Source: Propionicimonas sp020161015
Lineage (GTDB): Bacteria; Actinomycetota; Actinomycetes; Propionibacteriales; Propionibacteriaceae
NCBI RefSeq assembly: GCF_964266745.1
Contig: NZ_CAXWGX010000026.1
Span: 62,001-126,000, forward strand
DNA length: 64,000 nucleotides
Reading direction: 5' to 3'
Below are positions 30,723 through 42,397 of this stretch, one piece after another. The notes under the pieces are model-generated. The model saw only the letters and a list, made by a program, of their open reading frames with translations, had not been told where the DNA came from and did no database searches. The translations under genes were made by a program, and so were the position numbers. Position 1 is the stretch's first letter. Each line of letters opens with the position of its first letter.

Positions 30723-31220
30723 TCAGGCGTCCGGGGCGATGACCTGGTCCAGCGGCAGGCTGCGCGGCGGTGCCTGGTCGCCGCTGCGGCGGCGCGTCAC
30801 GAGCACGTCGCAGTGGGCGTGCTCGACGACCTGGTCGCTGACCGAGCCCAGCAGCAGGCCGGAGAAGCCGCCAAGCCCGCGGGTGCCCACGACCACGACC
30901 TGCGCGCCCTCAGACGCCCGGATGAGTTCCCGTCCGGCGGCGCCGTGCGGTGCGGAGTAGGTGACCGGCACATCGGGGTACTCGGCCACGACCGGAGCGG
31001 TCTGTGCCTTGAGCTGCTCGAGGACGGCCTCTGCGAAGTCGTCCACCGGCGGGACGTAGCCCGGGGCCCAGGTCTTCGGACGGGGCGCGTTGCTGATCGT
31101 CCACGCGCGCACCACCACCACGGGGCCGCCGATCCTGGACGCCAGCCACAGGCCCTTGCGCAGGGCTTCGCGAGAGAAGTCGGAGCCATCGAAGCCGACC
31201 ACGACCGGAGCGTGTTCCAT
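30723..31220 (-). CDS. Universal stress protein (UspA family)
   Basis: 165 residues from ATG 31220. It starts VVVGFDGSDFSREALR with the acidic residue and Ser of the USP fold, and ends with the ATP-binding loop GTRGLGGFSGLLLGSVSDQVVEHAHCDVLV, matching G-2x-G-9x-G-S/T. It is therefore the nucleotide-binding class. A C-terminal tail of about 20 residues follows. TAGAGT (31232-31227 on the minus strand) ends seven bases before the ATG, so the mRNA is probably leaderless. Confidence 0.9.
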   Translation of the reverse strand: MEHAPVVVGFDGSDFSREALRKGLWLASRIGGPVVVVRAWTISNAPRPKTWAPGYVPPVDDFAEAVLEQLKAQTAPVVAEYPDVPVTYSAPHGAAGRELIRASEGAQVVVVGTRGLGGFSGLLLGSVSDQVVEHAHCDVLVTRRRSGDQAPPRSLPLDQVIAPDA

Positions 31221-31272
31221 GGGCTGACTCTAGTGCGGCGGTGGGCAACAATGGGGACAGGAGGGAGCCGCC

Positions 31273-32574
31273 ATGAGGATCCTGATCGTCGGTACCGCCG
31301 GCCGCGATTTCCACGTCTTCAACACGATCTACCGCCAGGACCCCGCCCATCGCGTGGTCGCCTTCACCTCTGCCGAGCTCTCCGCGGGCGAACGCGGGAC
31401 CTACCCCGCCTGCCTGGCCGGCCCGCTCTACCCCGACGGCGTGCCGATCGTCGCGGAGGCGGAACTGGAGGCCACGATCCGGGAGCACGGCGTCGACGAG
31501 GTGGTCTTCGCCTACTCCGAACTGGGCTGCGCGGAGGTGGCCGGCCTCGCCGCGCGCGTGCTGGCCGGGGGCACCGACTTCCATCTCGCGAACCCCCGGC
31601 GGTCGATGCTCGCCGCCAGCCTGCCGGTGATCGCCGTGACCTCGGCGCGGTCGGGTGCGGGCAAGTCGCCCACCGTCCGCTACCTCGCCGAGATGCTGCG
31701 CTCCTGGGGGCACCGCGTCGCCGTGGTGCGCCACCCCTGGCGCGCCCAGCGGTTCGGGACCGACCACCAGCACACCTTCGTCCGTGACGACGGCCACGAG
31801 GTGGACGCCTGCGGGGAACCGCAGCGCGAGCCGTTCGACGCCCTGCCCGGCATCGACGTGGTCTCCGGGCTCGACTACCAGGCCATCCTCTCGGTCGCGG
31901 AGGAGTTCGCCGACGTGATCGTGTGGGACAGCGCGGGCAGTGACCTGCCGTTCCTTCGTCCCAGCCTGCACGTCCTCATCACCGACCCCCTGCGGGTGCC
32001 CGACTCCCCCGACGACTTCCCCGGCGAGGTCGGGCTGCGCATGGCCGACGTGGTGCTGATCAGCAAGTGCGACGCCGCCGGACCGGGCCAGGTCGCCCAG
32101 GTCGAGGACGCCGTCCGACGCATGAACCCGTCCGCGGCCGTGCTGCGGGCCGACTCGCCGGTGGTGGTGGAGGGGGCGGAACGGATCGCCGGGTGCACGG
32201 TCGTCGTGGTGGAGGACGAGCTCACCCTCGACCTCGGCCCGCTGCGCCCCGGCGCCGGGGTCGCCGCCGCCCACCAGGCCGGCGCGTCCGGCATCATCAG
32301 CCCGCGCCCCCAGGCGGTCGGGAGCCTGGTGGAGGTCTACGCCCGGCACGCGGAGGCGCAGTCTGTGCTGCCGGTCACCGGCTACCGCGCGTCCGACCTC
32401 GAGGACGTGCGGGCGACCCTCGCGGCCACCCCGAGCGAGGCCGTGATCGACGCGACGAGGATCGACCTGGCGGCCACGCTCGGGCTGGAGCGTCCGGTGG
32501 CGAAGGCCGCCTACGCCATCCGTCCGCACGACCCCGACCGCCTGGCCGGGCTGGTGAGGGCGGCGCTGGGCTGA
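31273..32574 (+). CDS. Predicted GTPase, cyclic 2,3-diphosphoglycerate synthetase-like (COG2403)
   Basis: 433 residues from ATG 31273 with AGGAGGG upstream. The N-terminal Rossmann-like part begins RILIVGTAGRDFHVFNTIYR and is followed by a P-loop VTSARSGAGKSPTVRYLAE (about 120-140), DSAGSDLPFLRP and ISKCDAAGPGQV, a GTPase-like KCD. This arrangement matches bacterial relatives of archaeal cyclic 2,3-DPG synthetase, whose physiological role in bacteria is not settled. The product cannot be inferred. It is followed 43 bp later by rocD, which has its own TATGAT -10. Confidence 0.8.
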   Translation: MRILIVGTAGRDFHVFNTIYRQDPAHRVVAFTSAELSAGERGTYPACLAGPLYPDGVPIVAEAELEATIREHGVDEVVFAYSELGCAEVAGLAARVLAGGTDFHLANPRRSMLAASLPVIAVTSARSGAGKSPTVRYLAEMLRSWGHRVAVVRHPWRAQRFGTDHQHTFVRDDGHEVDACGEPQREPFDALPGIDVVSGLDYQAILSVAEEFADVIVWDSAGSDLPFLRPSLHVLITDPLRVPDSPDDFPGEVGLRMADVVLISKCDAAGPGQVAQVEDAVRRMNPSAAVLRADSPVVVEGAERIAGCTVVVVEDELTLDLGPLRPGAGVAAAHQAGASGIISPRPQAVGSLVEVYARHAEAQSVLPVTGYRASDLEDVRATLAATPSEAVIDATRIDLAATLGLERPVAKAAYAIRPHDPDRLAGLVRAALG

Positions 32575-32617
32575 GCCCGCGCGCCGTATGATGGCTGGCC
32601 TAGCAAGGAAGGACAGC

Positions 32618-33868
32618 ATGACGAAGGCGCGCAGCGCTGCGCAGCAGCGGGCGATCGAGCAGATCGAAACCTACGGATCCCACAACTACCACCCCCTGCC
32701 GGTCGTGGTGGAGAGCGGGTCCGGCGCCTGGCTCACCGACGTCGACGGCAACCGCTACCTGGACTTCCTCTCCGCCTACTCCGCGGTGAACTTCGGCCAC
32801 TCCAACCCCGACCTGGTGAAGGTCGCCGTCGAGCAGCTCGGCAGGGTCGCGATCACCTCGCGCGCGGTCTACTCGGCCACCTACGGGCCGTTCATCCAGG
32901 CACTCGCCACCCTGTGCGGCAAGCAGATGGTGCTCCCGATGAACACCGGCGTCGAGGCCGTCGAGTCCTCCCTCAAGCTCGCCCGCAAGTGGGGCTACGA
33001 GGTGAAGGGCGTGCCGGAGGACCAGGCGAACATCATCGTGATGGAGGGCAACTTCCACGGCCGGACGATCAGCGTCATCTCGTTCTCCGACGACGACGAC
33101 GCCACAGGCAGCTACGGGCCGTTCACGCCGGGCTTCCTGAAGGTGCCCTACGGCGACCTCGACGCGATCGAGGCCGCCATCGACGAGCACACGGTCGCGA
33201 TCCTGGTCGAGCCCATCCAGGGCGAGGCCGGCGTGATCACCCCGCCGCCGGGGTTCCTGCCCGGCGTCCGCGAGATCGCCACGCGGCGCGGCGTCCTGAT
33301 GATCGCCGACGAGATCCAGTCGGGCCTCGGCCGCACGGGCAGCACCCTGTACTGCCAGCAGGTCGGGGTGGTGCCCGACCTGTACCTGCTCGGCAAGGCC
33401 CTCGGCGGCGGCGTCGTCCCTGTGTCGGCCGTGGTGGGCGACGAGGAGGTGCTCGGGCTGCTCCGTCCGGGTCAGCACGGCTCGACCTTCGGCGGCAACC
33501 CGCTGGCGGCCGCCGTCGGCCTCGCCGTCGTGCGGCTGCTGGAGACCGGGGAGATGCAGGCCCGCTCCCGGGACCTCGGCGCGTACCTGCACGAGCGCCT
33601 GGCCGGCCTGGTCGGACGGGGTGTCACCGAGGTCCGCGGCATCGGCCTGTGGGCCGGGGTGGACGTCGATCCCGCACTCGGCCCGGCACGGGCGATCTGC
33701 GAGCGACTGCTCGACCGGGGGATCATCGCCAAGGACACCCACGGCCAGACGATCCGCATGGCCCCGCCCCTGGTGATCACCCGCGAGGAGCTCGACCTCG
33801 CCGTCGACGCCCTCGCGGAGGTGCTGGCGGAGGTGTCCTCGGAGCTGGGGCTCACTCCCGTCGGCTGA
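32618..33868 (+). CDS. rocD: Ornithine aminotransferase
   Basis: 416 residues from ATG 32618; AAGGAAGGA lies upstream, and a TATGAT hexamer at 32587-32592 gives a start near 32599. Class III aminotransferase with all landmarks: ETYGSHNYHPLPVVVESGSGAWLTDVDGNRYLDFLSAYSA region, NTGVEAVESSLKLARKWGY, NFHGRTI, PIQGEAGV, DEIQSGLGRTG, and the PLP lysine in LLGKALGGG. It converts ornithine plus 2-oxoglutarate to glutamate semialdehyde plus glutamate. An ornithine carbamoyltransferase gene is at 61823, so the strain can make ornithine from citrulline or the reverse. Confidence 0.94.
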   Translation: MTKARSAAQQRAIEQIETYGSHNYHPLPVVVESGSGAWLTDVDGNRYLDFLSAYSAVNFGHSNPDLVKVAVEQLGRVAITSRAVYSATYGPFIQALATLCGKQMVLPMNTGVEAVESSLKLARKWGYEVKGVPEDQANIIVMEGNFHGRTISVISFSDDDDATGSYGPFTPGFLKVPYGDLDAIEAAIDEHTVAILVEPIQGEAGVITPPPGFLPGVREIATRRGVLMIADEIQSGLGRTGSTLYCQQVGVVPDLYLLGKALGGGVVPVSAVVGDEEVLGLLRPGQHGSTFGGNPLAAAVGLAVVRLLETGEMQARSRDLGAYLHERLAGLVGRGVTEVRGIGLWAGVDVDPALGPARAICERLLDRGIIAKDTHGQTIRMAPPLVITREELDLAVDALAEVLAEVSSELGLTPVG

Positions 33869-33883
33869 GCCCGGCGGCCGCGT

Positions 33884-35395
33884 TCACCGCGGCTCCCACA
33901 GCTCGACGCCGTTCTCCGTGGCCGCGAGGCGCCAGTCCGTCGACGCCTCCAGGCGCGCGCGCAGCCCGCGGGTGAGGCGTGTGGACGGGTCCAGCAGGAC
34001 GCAGCCCGTTCCGTCGGGAACGACGTCGGCGGCCTCGCCGGTGTAGAAGGCGATGCTGCCCAGCAGGAACTCCCGCCCGAAGAAGTCCGCCCGTCCGTCG
34101 ATCCGGACGGGGGCGTCCGGGCGGAGCAGCACCACGACGCCGCCGATGTCCGGCGCGGAGAAGACCCGGCAGCCCGCGGGAAGCCGGGCCACCACCGCCT
34201 GCTCGCGGGGCACGCCGTGCTCCGCGGCGAGGACCAGCGCGACCGGCGCGAGCACGGCCAGCACGACGGTCAGCACCACGCGCCAGAACCGCCCGGCCGT
34301 GTAGTCCCGCAGCGCGACCGCGAGCCGGCCCTGCGCGGGTCGCGGGCCACGCGGACGACGGAGCCGGTCCACGAGATGGGTGGCCACGGCGGCCACGACC
34401 GGGGCGAGGGTGACCGGCCCGATGCCGAGGAACCTGAGGGCGACCATGCCGGCCGCCGTCGCCGGCACGCCGATCATCGCCAGTGCGGCCAGGACGCGGA
34501 TGTCGGAGCCCCGGCGCCACTCCCGGTACAGCCACCAGACGGCGGCGACGGCGACCAGCAGCGCGGCCACGGCCATCACGTCCCACTGGCCGCCCTGGAC
34601 CGGGGCGAAGGGCGAGCTCCACTCGGTGAGCAGTCCCTGGCTGGCGTCCTGCACGGCCCGGGCGCGCTCCAGCCCTCCGGTCAGGCCGTAGGGGGACAGC
34701 AGCGGGCCGAGGACCCAGCCCGCGCCGCCGCCGGCGATGACGAGGGCGCGACGCGAGCCCGTCACCCACGGGGTGAGCGCCCAGACCGCCGCCCAGACCA
34801 CCGCGAGCCCGGGGCCGAGGACGAGGAACGACAGGTGCAGCCAGTTCCCGAGCACCGACAGCACACCGGCCGCCGCCGTCGTGGTGGCCACCAGGGCCGT
34901 CGTGGACAACCCGTCGGCCCGGTCACCCAGGGCGACGACGACGCACACCGCGACGAGCAGCAGCACCTGCGCCCCCAGCGTCGCGCGGGCGCCGAGGTAG
35001 GGCAACGCGCCGGCGAACACGGCGAACAGCGCGACCAGCCCCGGAAGCGGACGGGCGCCCAGCCGCCCTCCCAGCGCCACGACCAGCGCCAGCAGCAGGA
35101 CCAGCACGAGCGAGATGAAGGCGAAGAAGCCCCAGAAGCCACCCGTGGAGTAGGACAGCGCGAGCAGGACGTTCCACAGCGGGGAGTTCGGATACCAGTC
35201 CCCCGGCACGCCCGACCACGTCCAGGTGTCGGGCCGGGCGAGGGGCACGCCCGCGAGGTTCTCCGCGCCGGCTCGGATCTGCCAGTAGGGGTCGCGCTCG
35301 GCGACCCGGCCCGCGCGGGTGAGGGCGAAGGCCGCGACGAAGCCGACCAGCAGGACCCGGTCCCACGGCCGTATCGCGCGCCAGCGTCCCTTCAC
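33884..35395 (-). CDS. Polytopic membrane protein, GT-C-like
   Basis: 503 residues from GTG 35395 with GGGAGGACG further upstream. About 11-12 hydrophobic helices alternate with short loops. The first external loop reads ERDPYWQIRAGAENLAG then WYPNSPLWNVLLALSY, a pattern seen in actinobacterial GT-C-like proteins with Asp in loop 1. The C-terminal 120 residues are soluble (VFSAPDIGGVVVLLRPDAPVRIDGRADFF). Transfer of a lipid-linked sugar is a guess; no substrate can be named. It is convergent with rocD, 15 bp apart. Confidence 0.6.
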   Translation of the reverse strand: MKGRWRAIRPWDRVLLVGFVAAFALTRAGRVAERDPYWQIRAGAENLAGVPLARPDTWTWSGVPGDWYPNSPLWNVLLALSYSTGGFWGFFAFISLVLVLLLALVVALGGRLGARPLPGLVALFAVFAGALPYLGARATLGAQVLLLVAVCVVVALGDRADGLSTTALVATTTAAAGVLSVLGNWLHLSFLVLGPGLAVVWAAVWALTPWVTGSRRALVIAGGGAGWVLGPLLSPYGLTGGLERARAVQDASQGLLTEWSSPFAPVQGGQWDVMAVAALLVAVAAVWWLYREWRRGSDIRVLAALAMIGVPATAAGMVALRFLGIGPVTLAPVVAAVATHLVDRLRRPRGPRPAQGRLAVALRDYTAGRFWRVVLTVVLAVLAPVALVLAAEHGVPREQAVVARLPAGCRVFSAPDIGGVVVLLRPDAPVRIDGRADFFGREFLLGSIAFYTGEAADVVPDGTGCVLLDPSTRLTRGLRARLEASTDWRLAATENGVELWEPR

Positions 35396-35423
35396 CCGTC
35401 CACCCCGCGTCCTCCCGACCCGT

Positions 35424-35440
35424 GCTGCACCAGGTGCAGC
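35424..35440. promoter_or_regulatory. 17-bp perfect palindrome upstream of the GT-C-like gene
   Basis: GCTGCACCAGGTGCAGC has 8-bp perfect arms around one central base, 29 bp before the GTG of the membrane protein on the minus strand. It could be an operator or a leader hairpin. No regulator is adjacent. Confidence 0.5.
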
Positions 35441-35464
35441 AAACCACAGGGGAGGGGAACGGAC

Positions 35465-35503
35465 GTGGGCCGCCACGCTGGAGGTCCAGCGGTGGCGGCC
35501 CAC
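35465..35503 (-). terminator. Long hairpin downstream of the YceI gene
   Basis: An 18-nt arm (35465-35482) pairs with a 19-nt arm (35485-35503) with a single bulged G and a 2-nt loop. It starts 36 nt past the YceI stop on the minus strand. GC-rich, no T-run. Best read as the yceI terminator. Confidence 0.7.
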
Positions 35504-35538
35504 GGTGGAGGGTCGGCGCCCCCCGATTCCGACCCGGC

Positions 35539-36099
35539 TCAGGCGCGGACGGCGGACACCTCGAACTCGAGGGTGACCTTGTCGCTCACCAGCACGCCGC
35601 CGGTCTCCAGTGCGGCGTTCCAGGTGAGGCCCCAGTCCTTGCGGTTGACGACGACGGAGCCCTCGAAGCCGATCCGGCTGTTGCCGAACGGGTCGACGGC
35701 CGAGCCACCGAACGTGAAGGGGACGGTGACAGCGTGGGTCACGCCCTTGATGGTCAGGTCACCGGTCACCTCGACGGTCTCGTCGTCGACGACGGCGAAG
35801 CCGGTGGCGACGAAGGTGATCGTCGGGTAGGTGGCGACGTCGAAGAAGTCGGGGCTGGCGAGGTGGCCGTCCCGGTTCGCGTCACGGGTGTCGATGCTGC
35901 CGGCCTGGATGGTGACCTCGAGGGTCGAGCCCGCCGGGTTCGAGCCGTCGACGGTGGCGGTGCCGCTCACCTCGTTGAAGGCGCCCCGCACCTTGGCGAT
36001 CATCGCGTGGCGGGCGACGAAGCCGATCCGGGAGTGGGACGGGTCGAGGGTGTAGGTGCCGGCGATGTCCTGGACGCGGGTGGCGACTGCTGTGGTCAT
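35539..36099 (-). CDS. YceI-family lipocalin-like protein
   Basis: 186 residues from ATG 36099 with AGGAGGAACC upstream. The YceI pattern is clear: GTYTLDPSHSRIGFVARHAMIAKVRGAFNEVSG at the N-terminus, SIDTRDANRDGHLASPDFFDVATYPTITF in the middle and VTGDLTIKGVTHAVTVPFTF near the end. The family binds isoprenoid-type lipids in a barrel. No signal peptide is visible, so a cytosolic place is likely. A MarR-type operator pair overlaps its promoter (36120-36167), so repression by a MarR regulator is expected. Confidence 0.9.
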   Translation of the reverse strand: MTTAVATRVQDIAGTYTLDPSHSRIGFVARHAMIAKVRGAFNEVSGTATVDGSNPAGSTLEVTIQAGSIDTRDANRDGHLASPDFFDVATYPTITFVATGFAVVDDETVEVTGDLTIKGVTHAVTVPFTFGGSAVDPFGNSRIGFEGSVVVNRKDWGLTWNAALETGGVLVSDKVTLEFEVSAVRA

Positions 36100-36119
36100 G
36101 GGGGGTTCCTCCTGATGTT

Positions 36120-36167
36120 GTTGAAGTCTCAACTAAAACGATAGGCGCAGATGGTTGAGATGTCAAC
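36120..36167 (-). promoter_or_regulatory. yceI promoter with two MarR-type operators
   Basis: On the minus strand TTGACA (36166-36161), 17 bp, TATCGT (36143-36138). GTTGAGATGTCAAC (36154-36167) covers the -35, and GTTGAAGTCTCAAC (36120-36133) covers the start near 36131. The dyad TTGA-N4-TCAA is typical of MarR-family regulators. Centres are 34 bp apart. No MarR gene lies in this window. Confidence 0.75.
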
Positions 36168-36284
36168 TACCTGCCCGGATCACGGGCGTCCTCCGTCCCT
36201 CCACGGCGGTGCGGGCGCGGGGGTATGGTGACTGCACCACCGCCCGGACGGATCCCGCCCGGGCGTCCCTTCGACGGAGGATGC

Positions 36285-37568
<1,284 letters not shown>

Positions 37569-37602
37569 CCGCCGCTGCCGGTATCACCGCCAGCGCGACC
37601 GG

Positions 37603-37633
37603 CTCCTGAAGGGGTGACGACGCCCTTCAGGAG
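37603..37633 (+). promoter_or_regulatory. Hairpin that buries the ribosome site of the next gene
   Basis: CTCCTGAAGGG (37603-37613) is the exact complement of CCCTTCAGGAG (37623-37633), loop 9 nt. The second arm contains the AGGAG five bases before ATG 37639. It starts 35 nt after the gltA stop, so it may also end the gltA mRNA. Confidence 0.6.
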
Positions 37634-37638
37634 GATCG

Positions 37639-38316
37639 ATGCGCCCCATCAGGACAGCCGTTCTCATCGCCGCCCTCGCGCTCGCCGCGGGACTGCTGGT
37701 GCCCTCGGTGCAGGCCGCCGGAGCGGCCCCGCACACGCTGCCCGCCGTCGCCGTGCGCACCGTCGCGGTGGACGTGGACGGTGACGCGGTCGCCGACACC
37801 GTCACCGTCACGCCGCTGGCGGCGACGTCCTACTCGGTGGCCGTGCAGACCGCCGACGGCGAGGTGGCCTCCGCGACCGTCCACTCCACCATCGCCGGCG
37901 ACTGGGGCGTCGAGCCCTGGTACGGGGCTGCCCGGCTCGACGGCGTCCGGGGCCACGAACTGCTGCTGCTCACCTCGGGCGGGGACGGCGTGATGTTCCG
38001 CGTCCTCACCTGGAGGTCCGGGACGCTGGTGCTCGAGGGTGCCCCGCGCTCCCTGGCGAAGGGGACGTACGACTGGTACCTCGCCGACCTCGACCAGGTG
38101 CGGTTCGGCTACCGGTTCTCCACCAGGGACGGCCGGCGGTTCGTGAAGGACGTCGAGCTGTTCGCCAGCGGCAGCCGCTGGAAGGGCACGATCGTGACCT
38201 CGGTCTGGAAGGCCGGCGCCTGGAGGCGCACCGCGACGAAGAAGGTCAGCCTGACCGCGTCCCAGGCCGCGGCCTACCGCGGGCTGGCCGGCGTCACGGT
38301 CGTGGCGAAGCCCTGA
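37639..38316 (+). CDS. Secreted protein of unknown function
   Basis: 225 residues from ATG 37639 behind AGGAG. A Sec signal peptide (about 1-28, TAVLIAALALAAGLLVPSVQAAGA) leads into a beta-rich domain. VAVDVDGDAVADTVTV near residue 45 looks like the calcium-binding DxDGDxxxD of FG-GAP repeats, but only one copy is present. The C-terminal part has aromatic/basic strands (YDWYLADLDQVRFGYRF). The last 43 bp overlap the 3' end of the convergent acyltransferase gene. No named family recognised. Confidence 0.7.
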   Translation: MRPIRTAVLIAALALAAGLLVPSVQAAGAAPHTLPAVAVRTVAVDVDGDAVADTVTVTPLAATSYSVAVQTADGEVASATVHSTIAGDWGVEPWYGAARLDGVRGHELLLLTSGGDGVMFRVLTWRSGTLVLEGAPRSLAKGTYDWYLADLDQVRFGYRFSTRDGRRFVKDVELFASGSRWKGTIVTSVWKAGAWRRTATKKVSLTASQAAAYRGLAGVTVVAKP

Positions 38317-39608
38317 TCTCCACCGGCGCCGAGCAGGGCGGCCAGCCCGGCGTCCAGCGCCGCGGCGAGGCGATCGAGGTCGGGGACGGCCTCCGGATCG
38401 GCCATCGCGGTGATCGACAGCGTGCCGGCGTAGGAGAACACGGCGAAGGCCACGGTGAGGTTGCCCGTGGCGACCGTCAGCGGCACGATCCGCTCGACCG
38501 GGCAGCCGGCCAGCAGCAGCGGCGTCACGGGACCACGCACGTTGGTGACGATGGTGTTCACCCGGCGCTGGGAGTCGATGTAGCGGCGGAACCACCCCGT
38601 ACGCACCAGGAGCCGGAACGCCGGGCGCAGGATCGCGTTGCCCAGCGCCCGGGGACGGCGCTTGGCCGCCGCCGTCACCGCGGCTGTCGCGGCCACCCGC
38701 TCCGGCACGCTGCCCCCGGCTGGGACGGCCAGCGGCATGACCGCGCTGGCGTTGCCGCGCGGGCTGCCCGGCGCGTGGTAGGCGAAGGGCACCGAGCACA
38801 CCAGCGTCGCCACGTCCTCCCCGCGGGCACGCAGCACGTCGCCCAGGGCTCCGGCCACCACGGCCAGCGCGACATCGTTCACGGTCCCGCCGCACCGGTG
38901 CGCGGCCGCGCGGACGGCGTCCAGGTCGCGTTCCACGGTCACGAGCCTGCGCCGTGGCCCTGTCGGCCGGTTCAGCGATGACGTCGCGACGGCGCCCGAG
39001 CCCACGACCAGCCGGACGGCCATGACCAGTTCCCACGCGGCGACCGGAAGGCGGCGGAGGCCGGCGAGGCGCCCGGCGATGTTGTCTGCCCGCAGGGCCG
39101 CGCGCGAGGGGAGCGGCTGGGGGAACGCCCCGGCGACCGGCGCCGATCCGTCGGCGAGGGCCGCCAGCACGGCGAGAGCCGCCAGCCCGTCCGCGAGAAC
39201 GTGGTGCACCACGAGGACGAACGCGCGCACCGACCCGTCCGCGGCGACCGCCATGGTGGCCGCCCACAGGGGGCGGTCCCGCGGCAGCGGGGTGGTCAGC
39301 AGCGCGATGGCGAGGTCGTCGACCTCGGTGTCCCCGGCGGCCGGCCGGACGGCGAGGTGCGCGTCCAGGTCGAAGCCGGGGTCGTCCACCCACACCGGGC
39401 GCCCGCAGCCGGGCGGCACGCGGCGCATCACCTGGCGCAGGCGCGGCGCGGCCGGCAGCCGGGCGGCGAGGTGCGCGCGCAGCTCGTCCGGGCGCAGCCT
39501 CCCCTGCTCCAGCCACAGGACGCCGCCGACCTGCATGGGCACCGTGCCGTGGTCGCCGTCCAGCGACATGAGGTCGTCGGCGCTGAGCCGGTCGATGGCT
39601 GCGGCCAT
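38274..39608 (-). CDS. Wax ester synthase / diacylglycerol acyltransferase (WS/DGAT)
   Basis: 444 residues from ATG 39608. The bifunctional acyltransferase family is identified by LSADDLMSLDGDHGTVPMQVG at the start, the catalytic HHxxxDG as HHVLADG near residue 140, and NVRGP near residue 320. It makes storage lipids (triacylglycerol or wax esters) from acyl-CoA, usually at the membrane face. Its start is 28 bp downstream of the fumarase stop, so it may be on the same transcript. The 3' ends of this gene and the secreted-protein gene overlap. Confidence 0.9.
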   Translation of the reverse strand: MAAAIDRLSADDLMSLDGDHGTVPMQVGGVLWLEQGRLRPDELRAHLAARLPAAPRLRQVMRRVPPGCGRPVWVDDPGFDLDAHLAVRPAAGDTEVDDLAIALLTTPLPRDRPLWAATMAVAADGSVRAFVLVVHHVLADGLAALAVLAALADGSAPVAGAFPQPLPSRAALRADNIAGRLAGLRRLPVAAWELVMAVRLVVGSGAVATSSLNRPTGPRRRLVTVERDLDAVRAAAHRCGGTVNDVALAVVAGALGDVLRARGEDVATLVCSVPFAYHAPGSPRGNASAVMPLAVPAGGSVPERVAATAAVTAAAKRRPRALGNAILRPAFRLLVRTGWFRRYIDSQRRVNTIVTNVRGPVTPLLLAGCPVERIVPLTVATGNLTVAFAVFSYAGTLSITAMADPEAVPDLDRLAAALDAGLAALLGAGGDQGFATTVTPASPR

Positions 39609-39636
39609 CCGTGGCGCCCCGGCGCGGGCCCGGCGG

Positions 39637-41301
<1,665 letters not shown>

Positions 41302-41509
41302 GACACTCCTTTGCTCTCGCGCCCCGCGCCACCCTTCCTCGTCGGTGAACGCGGGCAAGCCCGCCTCACTTCGTCGTCGGGTCGAACCACCGAACATCCT
41401 CCCACGGGGCGCGCGGCATCATCGCCGTTCCGGCGTACCCGGACGCCGTCGTGGGTACGATCAAAACTGTGCCGACGACGAGGTCGGTGCGGATGCTCGC
41501 GGAGGTGTG

Positions 41510-42397
41510 ATGTTCGGCCAGCCTCGATTCGCGGCGATGAACGCCCTGATCAACGACGTCTTCGAGTCCGAGCGGGTGGTGGTCGTCGCCCATCGCGGCA
41601 GTGGTGGCGGCAGCGTCGCGGTGAACACCGCGCTCGCCGTCCGGGCGGCCCTCCTGCAGGGCGCGGCGATGGTGGAGCTGGACGTGACCGCGTCCGCGGA
41701 CGGCGAGTTCTACTGCTTCCACGACGGCTACGAGGCCGAGTCGCTCGGCATCGACACCAACCTCCAGACGCTGAGCGCCGCCGAGATCGACAAGCTCTCC
41801 TACCTGTGGATGGACCGCCCGGGACGGACGGCGCGCGTGGAGCACCTGCTCCCCCTGCTGAAGGGGTTCGCCGACACCCGGGCGCTGTTCAACATCGACC
41901 GCTCGTGGTGGCGCTGGCCGAACCTGCTGAAGGCGCTGGACGGGCTGTACATGGCCCACCAGCTGCTGCTGAAGTGCCCGGCCTGGGAGGACGCGGCGCT
42001 GCAGCGGCTGCGCCAGTTCGACGTGAAGTTCCCGTTCGTGCCGATCTGCGCGACCCCCGACGACGTCTACAAGGTGGTGAACGACCCGAAGCTGAACACC
42101 GTGGGGGTCGAGCTGATCACCAACACCCGCCAGCACCCGTGGTTCTCCGCGTCGGTGGTGGAGGAGTTCCACGCCCTGGGCGTCTTCGTGTTCGTGAACA
42201 CCGTCACGCTGACCACCGGCATCCCGCTGTTCGGCGGCCTCGACGACGAGCTGGCCGTCGCGTCCTCCCCCGAGGAGGCGTACGGCCCGGTGCTCGCGCT
42301 CGGGGTGGACGCGATCCAGACCGACTGGCCGGCCATCGTCCGCGACTACCGGGACGCCTGGCTGCCCACCGGCGGACGCCGCGTCGCGACCGGCTAG
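41510..42397 (+). CDS. Glycerophosphodiester phosphodiesterase-like protein
   Basis: 295 residues from ATG 41510 behind GGAGG; TACGAT at 41456-41461 is a possible -10. GDPD core motifs are present: VVVAHRGSGGG with the first His-Arg, MVELDVTASADGEFYCFHDG with Glu, Asp and the second His, and the terminal DAIQTDWPAIVRDY. The middle is unusual (IDRSWWRWPNLLKALDGLYM) and lacks some metal ligands of classical GDPDs, so the true substrate may differ. No signal peptide. The stop region overlaps the convergent gene by 4 bp. Confidence 0.8.
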   Translation: MFGQPRFAAMNALINDVFESERVVVVAHRGSGGGSVAVNTALAVRAALLQGAAMVELDVTASADGEFYCFHDGYEAESLGIDTNLQTLSAAEIDKLSYLWMDRPGRTARVEHLLPLLKGFADTRALFNIDRSWWRWPNLLKALDGLYMAHQLLLKCPAWEDAALQRLRQFDVKFPFVPICATPDDVYKVVNDPKLNTVGVELITNTRQHPWFSASVVEEFHALGVFVFVNTVTLTTGIPLFGGLDDELAVASSPEEAYGPVLALGVDAIQTDWPAIVRDYRDAWLPTGGRRVATG

